From the NCBI RefSeq assembly GCF_040049295.1, contig NZ_JBDZDQ010000003.1:186001-250000 (forward strand): DNA of 64,000 bases, read 5' to 3'. Below the pieces are notes generated by a model that was not told the origin of the DNA, ran no database searches, and worked only from the letters and a program-made list of their open reading frames with translations. Origin of the DNA: Sphingomonas sp. KR3-1. Its GTDB lineage: Bacteria > Pseudomonadota > Alphaproteobacteria > Sphingomonadales > Sphingomonadaceae. Positions 58,591 through 64,000 of the stretch are shown here, piece after piece. The translations under genes and the position numbers were made by a program. The first letter of the stretch is position 1; each line of letters starts with the position of its first letter.

Positions 58591-58823
58591 TGGACTTGCT
58601 GACCGCGTTCGGGCTGTTCGCGGTGAGCGCGATGCTTGTTACCTATGCGCTGGAGAGCCGCGGGGCAGGGTGGATCCTTGCCTTTGCGGCTTCCTGCTTG
58701 CTGGGCTCGACCTATGGCTTCCTGCAGGGCGCCTGGCCGTTCGGGCTGGTCGAGGCGATCTGGGCAGGCGTTGCCGCGCGACGCTGGTGGCTGGTGTGGC
58801 CAAGTGACGGGAGGGCGGGATGA
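58590..58823 (+). CDS. Small membrane protein after fabZ
   Basis: A 77-aa protein with two membrane helices (LLTAFGLFAVSAMLVTYAL, GWILAFAASCLLGSTYGFL) and a Trp-rich end (WPFGLVEAIWAGVAARRWW). ATG overlaps the fabZ stop by one base (TAATG), so it is coupled. Unknown family. It occupies the position of lpxA. Confidence 0.75.
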   Translation: MDLLTAFGLFAVSAMLVTYALESRGAGWILAFAASCLLGSTYGFLQGAWPFGLVEAIWAGVAARRWWLVWPSDGRAG

Positions 58824-59302
58824 TCCTTGGAGCGATGCTGTTGGCTGGCATGGCCGCGGATCCCGCTGCGCCTTCCGCGCAGGGCTGCGCGGTGATCGAG
58901 GCAGCCTATACTGTGGCGACCGGGAGCGACCGGCGCCTCCACCCGGTCGATCTCCGCCCGGCCGAGCATGCGCTGGATCTAAGTGGTTTCGGCGAACGCT
59001 ATATCGCGCGCATGCCGCTTCGGCAGGATGAGTTCGCGATGCTGAAGGCACGCGAGGCGCTCTATCCCAGCGCGCAGTTCCAGCCCCGTTGCACCTGGAC
59101 GAGCAAGGCGAAGCCGCAGGTGGAATATGGGGAGACCATGGCGGTCGCGGTCACCAATCCGATATTCTCGGAACGAGGGCAGCTCGCGCTGGTCGAGGTC
59201 TCCTTCTACGGCAATGGCCTATGGGGGCATGGGGAGCTGTGCGTCGTTCGCCGCACGGCCGCGAGATGGACTGCCGAGTGCCTGCGGAGCTGGATCGCCT
59301 AG
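58820..59302 (+). CDS. Hypothetical protein
   Basis: A 160-aa protein with a short N-terminal signal-like helix (MILGAMLLAGMAADPAAP), three Cys in the mature part and a beta-rich centre ending GELCVVRRTAARWTAECLRS. The ATG overlaps the previous stop by four bases (ATGA). Family unknown. Possibly exported. Confidence 0.72.
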   Translation: MILGAMLLAGMAADPAAPSAQGCAVIEAAYTVATGSDRRLHPVDLRPAEHALDLSGFGERYIARMPLRQDEFAMLKAREALYPSAQFQPRCTWTSKAKPQVEYGETMAVAVTNPIFSERGQLALVEVSFYGNGLWGHGELCVVRRTAARWTAECLRSWIA

Positions 59303-59380
59303 AGGTTGCGTCCTGTGTGTGTCTCTGCTAGGCGCGCCCTCCTGCCGGTCGGAAACCGGTGGCTTTCCAAGGAATTCGAC

Positions 59381-59611
59381 GTGAAGAAAGATACCCACCC
59401 CGACTATCACATGATCAAGGTCCAGATGACCGACGGCACCGTGTTCGAGACGCGCTCGACCTGGGGCAAGGAAGGCGATCTGATGACGCTCGACATCGAT
59501 CCGCTGGCGCACCCGGCGTGGACCGGTGGTCGCGGTCAGCTCCTCGATCAGGGCGGCCAGGTCGCGCGCTTCAACAAGCGCTTCGGCGGCCTCAACCTCG
59601 GCAAGAAGTAA
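59381..59611 (+). CDS. rpmE: 50S ribosomal protein L31
   Basis: A 76-aa L31. [20 protein letters not shown] at the start and [20 protein letters not shown] at the end match alphaproteobacterial L31 forms that lack the zinc-binding cysteines (C-minus). I chose GTG at 59381, which gives that N-terminus; AAGGAA lies upstream. No promoter seen by eye. Confidence 0.95.
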   Translation: MKKDTHPDYHMIKVQMTDGTVFETRSTWGKEGDLMTLDIDPLAHPAWTGGRGQLLDQGGQVARFNKRFGGLNLGKK

Positions 59612-59673
59612 GGGTTTTACGGCGCGTTACGACGTTAACGCGCCGTTAGCCACCTGGGGCTAGCTTGTCGGGC

Positions 59674-60000
59674 ATGGCAAGCGCAGCACGAGCATTCGCA
59701 GCAGAGTTCGAACCGGCCGAGGAACTTGGCCGGCGCAGATCGATGCGCGCGCCGGTTTCGCTCGACGCGAAGATCGGCCGCGGCGGGCTGGATCGGGCGC
59801 TGTGCAAGGTGACGGATCTGTCGCTGCACGGCGCACGTATCTCCACCTATTCGGTGGTGAAGGCCAATTCAATGATCTGGCTGGCGCTGCCCGGAATCGG
59901 GCATGTCGCCGCGCGGGTCGTCTGGTCGGACGATTTCGAAGCGGGTCTCGAGTTCCAGACCGCGCTTACTCCCGAGATTTTCGAAACACTTACGGCATAA
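59674..60000 (+). CDS. PilZ domain protein
   Basis: A 108-aa c-di-GMP receptor-type protein. RRRSMRAPVSLDAKIG contains the RxxxR motif and VTDLSLHGARIST the D/NxSxxG motif, both needed for c-di-GMP binding. ATG at 59674 is chosen; a TTG nine bases upstream is also in frame. No partner domain, so it works as an adaptor. Confidence 0.88.
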   Translation: MASAARAFAAEFEPAEELGRRRSMRAPVSLDAKIGRGGLDRALCKVTDLSLHGARISTYSVVKANSMIWLALPGIGHVAARVVWSDDFEAGLEFQTALTPEIFETLTA

Positions 60001-60097
60001 CGAACCGCCTGCGCGCCGAAAGGATGCGCGGGCCGATTGCGCTTGTCCACGCTTTAGGACATCCTCGTCGAGCTTTCACCTGCTGGGGAAACTGGTG

Positions 60098-60613
60098 ATG
60101 CTTAAGGGTCTGCTGCTCTGTGCGGCCGCTTGTGCCGCGCCTACGACCGTGATGGCGGGCGATCGCGATCTGCCCATCATCCCCAATCTCAGGGCTCTGC
60201 TTGCCGCGGATGGCGCCGCGCGTGTCCTCCCGGGCAGGAGCGGGGTTCCGGCGCGTCCGGCAACCTTCCTGCCGATCGCCTATCGCGGCGTGGAGCAGGG
60301 CAGGTTCCACACGCTGCCGGCAAGCTCGATCCCGCAACTGCCCGCCGAGACCAGCTTTTCCATCGCCGAACTGCGCGTCCGCCCTTCCTGGCATCTCGCT
60401 GCCGGCGAGAACGGAACGCAGACGACCAGCGCGCGCGGCGGCAGCTGGGCGGTGTATGATACGCTGTCCGACTATCGCAAGCCGCGATTCCGCCGTTCGG
60501 TGATGAGCACGATGCTGGTGCTGCGCATCGACGGCAAGGAAGAGAGCGCGCCGCTGAGTGTCGGCGGGGGCGGAGTCGCCGCCGCGCTGTGGAAGGCGAT
60601 GCCGGGCGACTGA
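60098..60613 (+). CDS. Hypothetical secreted protein
   Basis: A 171-aa protein with signal peptide MLKGLLLCAAACAAPTTVMA. The rest is basic and beta-type (RFHTLPASSIPQLPAETSFS, SWAVYDTLSDYRKPRFRRSV). No family recognised. A GTG three bases upstream could also start. No paralogue in the window. Confidence 0.7.
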   Translation: MLKGLLLCAAACAAPTTVMAGDRDLPIIPNLRALLAADGAARVLPGRSGVPARPATFLPIAYRGVEQGRFHTLPASSIPQLPAETSFSIAELRVRPSWHLAAGENGTQTTSARGGSWAVYDTLSDYRKPRFRRSVMSTMLVLRIDGKEESAPLSVGGGGVAAALWKAMPGD

Positions 60614-60632
60614 GCGCCCGACACTTCCCGTT

Positions 60633-61670
60633 TCAACCGCGCCAGTCGATCCAGTTGCCATAGGCATGGCAGGTGGCGAGCAGGCGTGTCTCGCCGCTCG
60701 GCCAGGTGGTGAGCGACAGCCGCACCTCGCTGCGCGTCGGCGTCCATTCGAAGCTGATCCAGGCGAGCGGGCGCTCGGCACTGGCGTTCGCGCCGGCACG
60801 ATCGATCGCCCGAACCACCGTCGCGCGGTCCTCGCTGGTGAGATATTGCAGCACCATCGAGTGGAACACGACGCGGCACTGGCCGTCCTGCTGCGGCTCG
60901 GCGAGGCGATCGGCGAGCCACGAGGCGGCATCGGCCTGGTCGATCCGCGGCTTGTGGGTGAGCGCCATGTCGAGCGCGCGCTCGAGCCGCCGGGCCCGGC
61001 CGGGCTGATCGGCCCAGACATAGGACATCAGCCGCTCGCGCGTGGCGAGATCGCCGGCATCGAGCGGATTGAGGTCGACGCCGCGCGCGGCAGTGACCTC
61101 GATCGGCGCGGGGAGGGGCGCCGGCCCCGTCCACAGCGGCACGATCTGCACCGGCGAATCGGTTTCCCCCGCGAGCACGCCGCCCAGGTCATAGCCGTAG
61201 CGGGCGAGATTGAGATTGAGCCCGCAGCTCGATCCGAGCTCGAAAAGCTCGAAGGGCAGGCCGAACTTGTGGCGAGCGACCATCAGCGCAGCGCCGATCG
61301 CGGCGGCGCGGCCGACTTCATTGGTCTGCGGGGTATTCTCCATATAGCCGGCGATGAAATCGTCCGACGCGGAAAGCGCGGCACCGATTGCGCCGTCATA
61401 ATCCTCATGCTCGCGGCTGTAGAGCGCGCGCAGTGCTTCCAGCTCGCCGCGGCGGGCAAGCGCGTGGAGCGCGGCGTTGAACCGCATCGCCAGCGCCGAG
61501 GCGGAGGGGTCACGCGGCCAGCCGGCGATCAGCGCAGCCGTGCGCGGTGCGCGATCGAGCTGGCGATGGCCGGCCTCGAGCACCGCAGCGACGAAGGGCG
61601 AGCCGAGCCGCTTGGCGACCCGGGCCTGGCGGCGAAGCTCACCTTCCAGCGAAGGAAGCATCATGTTCAT
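60633..61670 (-). CDS. DUF2332 family protein
   Basis: A 345-aa protein of the DUF2332 family. LMVARHKFGLPFELFELGSS with SCGLNLNLARYGYDL looks like a SAM-type glycine loop but is the family's own signature; LLATCHAYGNWIDW closes it. Cytoplasmic. Convergent with the previous gene, 19 bp apart. Function unknown. Confidence 0.85.
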   Translation of the reverse strand: MNMMLPSLEGELRRQARVAKRLGSPFVAAVLEAGHRQLDRAPRTAALIAGWPRDPSASALAMRFNAALHALARRGELEALRALYSREHEDYDGAIGAALSASDDFIAGYMENTPQTNEVGRAAAIGAALMVARHKFGLPFELFELGSSCGLNLNLARYGYDLGGVLAGETDSPVQIVPLWTGPAPLPAPIEVTAARGVDLNPLDAGDLATRERLMSYVWADQPGRARRLERALDMALTHKPRIDQADAASWLADRLAEPQQDGQCRVVFHSMVLQYLTSEDRATVVRAIDRAGANASAERPLAWISFEWTPTRSEVRLSLTTWPSGETRLLATCHAYGNWIDWRG

Positions 61671-61755
61671 CTGTTATTTCCTTGCCGCCTGGAAGCGGTG
61701 ATACGCCGGTACAGACGAGCCGGCCCGGCAGCTTGCACCACCGGGCCGGGCCGCA

Positions 61756-63624
61756 TCAGAAGGACTGCCAATCGTCCGCGGCGGCGTCGTTGCGACGCAC
61801 CAGGGCCGGGATCGCCGCCGCGGGAAGCGGCTTCACCGGGGAAGCGTAGGCCGGAACCTTCGCCTTTGCCGGTGCCGGCGACAGCGCCCGGCGATCCTGC
61901 TCGCCGACCTTGAAGCGGCGGGCCTGCTCGGAGAGCGTGGTCACTTCGCTGGCGAGGTGACGCGCCGCCGCCGAGGTTTCCTCGACCATTGCCGCATTCT
62001 GCTGGGTCGACTGGTCCATCGCGCCGATCGCGGTGCTGACTTCGCTGATCGCGGTCGCCTGCGCCTGGTTGTCGGTCGCCATCTCGCCGAGCAGCGAATG
62101 GACTTCGCCGACGCCGGCCGAGATGTCGGCAAGCGCGCCGTCGACCTTCTGTACCGCTTCCACCGCCGAGACGATGTCGGTCTGGGTGGCGGTCAGCTGG
62201 TCGCGGGCACGGCCGGCTTCCTCTTCGGCACGCATCGCGAGCGCCGAGACGAGGTCCGCCACCACCGCGAAGCCACGGCCGGCTTCACCGGCACGACCGG
62301 CTTCGACCGCGGCGTTCATCGCGAGAACGCGCGTCTGGAAGGCGATCTTGTCGAGGCCTTCGATGACCGAGTCGATGCCCTTGGCCGACTCGCTCACGCG
62401 GGTCATCGCCTGCATTGCCTCGTCGGCGGTCTCGCGGCCGTTGGTCACGGTCGCGATCGTCTCGTCGGCGCGCGACACCGTGCGGTTCGCAGCCTCGGCG
62501 GTCGCCTTGAGACGGCCGTTCATCTGCGTCACCGCGGCTGCGGTCTCCTCCAGGCTGGCGGCATTGGCTTCGGTGCGACGCGCAAGGTCTTCCGAGGCTT
62601 GGGCGATCTCGCTCGATCCGGTGTGGATCTGCGCGGTCGATTCCATCACCGAGGCGATCACGCTGCGCAGCTCGGCGACGGCGGCGTTGAAGTTGGTCTT
62701 CACCGCCTCGTAGTCGCCCGGGAAGGCACGCGTGATCTCGGCGGTGAGGTTGCCGCCAGCGAGCTCGGAGAGCTGCGCCGAGATGGTCTCGACGACCATC
62801 TTCTGCTCGGCCTCGGCGCGGGCATTCGCCGCGTCCGACGCCTGCTTGGCAACCGCCGCATCGCGGAACACCAGCACCGCGCGCGCCATGTCACCCAGCT
62901 CGTCACGACGATCCGTGTCGGGCACGGCGATGTCGTTCCGGCCTGCGGCCAGATCCGCCATCGTGCGGGTGAGGCCGCTGATCGGCTTGGCGATCAGTCC
63001 GGTGAGCATCACGGCGAGGGTGACGGCGATGCCGATCAGCGCGAGCGCGCCGATCGCGAGGACCCAGAGCGCCGTGCTGATCGCCGATTCCTGGCTGGCG
63101 CCATTCTTGTCGATCAGCGCGGTCTGCGCGTCCTTGATGTCGCGCAGCGGCAGCACGGCGTTGCTGGTCAGCACCGCCTTGCCCGCAGCGCGGACCTCGG
63201 CCTCGGCCGCGTCGCGCTGGCCGGCCTTGACCTTGGCGATCAGGCGATCGCTCCAGTCCTTGCGCCACTTGAGCGTTTCGTCGCGCGACTTGAGCAGCGC
63301 GTCTTCGAGCTTGGGCTCGGTCTTGAGCAGCTCCTCTAGCTCGGCCGACGTCTTGTCATAGTCGGCGCCGCCTTCGTTGTACGACTTGAGATAGGTCTCG
63401 TCGCCGGTAACGAGGAAGCCGCGCATCTGGCTGTTCTGACGCAGCAGCGCAGTCTCCAGGCCAAGCGTCTTGGCGTGGATCGACTGGCTGAGATTGTTCG
63501 CGTCGGTCGAGCCGCGAATCGACGAGATGCTGGAGTAGAACACCAGCATCACGATCGCGGCCGTCGCGCAGATCGTCAGGAACGAGAGACCCAGCTTCCT
63601 GGGGATCTTCATGGCCTTGAACAT
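61756..63624 (-). CDS. Methyl-accepting chemotaxis protein
   Basis: A 622-aa membrane receptor. N-terminal helix, a periplasmic four-helix/CHASE3-like region (STDANNLSQSIHAKTLGLET), second helix near 195, a HAMP domain, a second HAMP-like part, and a signalling domain. The hairpin tip is EAGRAGEAGRGFAVVADLVS, the CheA/CheW contact. A third of the C-terminus is coiled coil; the last stretch (LVRRNDAAADDWQSF) may be a CheR-type pentapeptide-like tail. No che genes are nearby. Confidence 0.92.
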   Translation of the reverse strand: MFKAMKIPRKLGLSFLTICATAAIVMLVFYSSISSIRGSTDANNLSQSIHAKTLGLETALLRQNSQMRGFLVTGDETYLKSYNEGGADYDKTSAELEELLKTEPKLEDALLKSRDETLKWRKDWSDRLIAKVKAGQRDAAEAEVRAAGKAVLTSNAVLPLRDIKDAQTALIDKNGASQESAISTALWVLAIGALALIGIAVTLAVMLTGLIAKPISGLTRTMADLAAGRNDIAVPDTDRRDELGDMARAVLVFRDAAVAKQASDAANARAEAEQKMVVETISAQLSELAGGNLTAEITRAFPGDYEAVKTNFNAAVAELRSVIASVMESTAQIHTGSSEIAQASEDLARRTEANAASLEETAAAVTQMNGRLKATAEAANRTVSRADETIATVTNGRETADEAMQAMTRVSESAKGIDSVIEGLDKIAFQTRVLAMNAAVEAGRAGEAGRGFAVVADLVSALAMRAEEEAGRARDQLTATQTDIVSAVEAVQKVDGALADISAGVGEVHSLLGEMATDNQAQATAISEVSTAIGAMDQSTQQNAAMVEETSAAARHLASEVTTLSEQARRFKVGEQDRRALSPAPAKAKVPAYASPVKPLPAAAIPALVRRNDAAADDWQSF

Positions 63625-63707
63625 ATTTCCTAGCCTTCATCGAGGTGGCGGTTCTTGCGACCGCAGAGTTGCGCCACCCAAAGGGGGCCTTCCGAAAAGG
63701 GCCGAGA

Positions 63708-63737
63708 CCCGGGCCGCGCCTCTCGACGCGGCCCGGG
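63708..63737 (-). terminator. Terminator after the TonB receptor gene
   Basis: CCCGGGCCGCG (63708-63718) and CGCGGCCCGGG (63727-63737) form a perfect 11-bp stem with an eight-base loop, 12 bases beyond the receptor stop on the minus strand. Beyond it a short T run (CCTTTTCGG) follows. Likely intrinsic terminator. Confidence 0.65.
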
Positions 63738-63749
63738 CCCTGTGCCGGA

Positions 63750-64000
63750 TCAGAAGTCGAAGCGGACCGAGCCCGAGATCGTGCGCCCGGTGAGGACATG
63801 GCCCTTGGCCACGCCGGTCGCCGGCACCGACGCATCGTCGATCCCGACGATCGCGAGCTTGTCGAACAGGTTGTTGGCGTTGACGGCCAGCGTGACCCGA
63901 TCGATCGGACGGAACTGCACGAACGCGTTGGTCGTGACATAGCCCGGCACCTTGAGCAGGTTCGCGTCGGTCGCGTAGCTGCCGGTGGTGCCGATGAACA
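63750..64000 (-). CDS. TonB-dependent receptor, C-terminal fragment (runs off window)
   Basis: The last 83 codons of a gene that continues past the right edge. YVTTNAFVQFRPIDRVTLAV followed by NANNLFDKLAIVG is the TonB-receptor NLFDK block, and the final strand GRTISGSVRFDF ends in Phe, the sorting signal for outer membrane insertion. The substrate cannot be guessed from this part. Confidence 0.88.
   Translation of the reverse strand, partial: FIGTTGSYATDANLLKVPGYVTTNAFVQFRPIDRVTLAVNANNLFDKLAIVGIDDASVPATGVAKGHVLTGRTISGSVRFDF

Noticed and set aside
60633..61670. DUF2332 protein called a SAM methyltransferase
   Set aside because: The SCGLNLN segment is the family signature and does not form a standard motif I; the family has its own fold assignment.

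Overview
The window is high-GC chromosomal DNA of an alphaproteobacterium, most likely a sphingomonad (Sphingomonas or a close relative). The evidence is a CckA-type hybrid kinase, LexA boxes of the alphaproteobacterial GTTC-N7-GTTC form, intergenic repeats that translate to the VRPELVEG artefact often seen in sphingomonads, and a bamA-skp-fabZ cluster with no lpxD, lpxA or lpxB. The last point fits a group whose outer membrane carries glycosphingolipid in place of lipopolysaccharide. Nearly all genes are read from sequence motifs only; no database search was possible.

Layout. 0-6 kb: a phosphotransferase/acyl-CoA dehydrogenase/RidA operon, then an aminotransferase and a cytochrome P450 with a divergent TetR regulator and a perfect 18-bp operator. 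6.2-8.74 kb: a small lower-GC island bounded by 40-bp copies of the 3' end of tRNA-Glu. It has no integrase. It carries an excisionase-like DNA-binding gene and a three-gene operon: BrnT-like toxin, a BrnA-leader/Panacea (DUF4065) fusion, and an unknown 232-aa protein. 8.8-20.5 kb: recJ, an unlisted 53-aa gene, smpB, an M13 peptidase lipoprotein, cckA, a receiver protein, a MOSC protein, a twice-broken DUF2541-like pseudogene, and recA with its LexA box. 20.7-37 kb: an RNB nuclease operon, trhO, a dicarboxylate symporter, peptidases, alaS, a K+/H+ antiporter and a run of small secreted proteins. 37-45 kb: icd, a methyltransferase, a second P450, psd-pssA (phosphatidylethanolamine synthesis), a small membrane protein under a promoter that looks SOS-controlled, then rpsB and tsf. 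46-49.3 kb: two large unfamiliar genes, a beta-rich protein and a double LamG-like protein with a hydrophobic C-terminal third. 49.3-58.6 kb: the envelope cluster pyrH-frr-uppS-cdsA-dxr-rseP-bamA-skp-fabZ. 58.6-64 kb: small proteins, rpmE, a PilZ protein, a DUF2332 protein, a chemotaxis receptor and the 3' end of a TonB-dependent receptor that runs off the window.

The best candidates for something undescribed are the BrnT/Panacea island operon, the small membrane protein at 42142-42357 whose upstream region holds three LexA boxes (one inside a near-consensus promoter), and the two-gene LamG module at 46053-49258.
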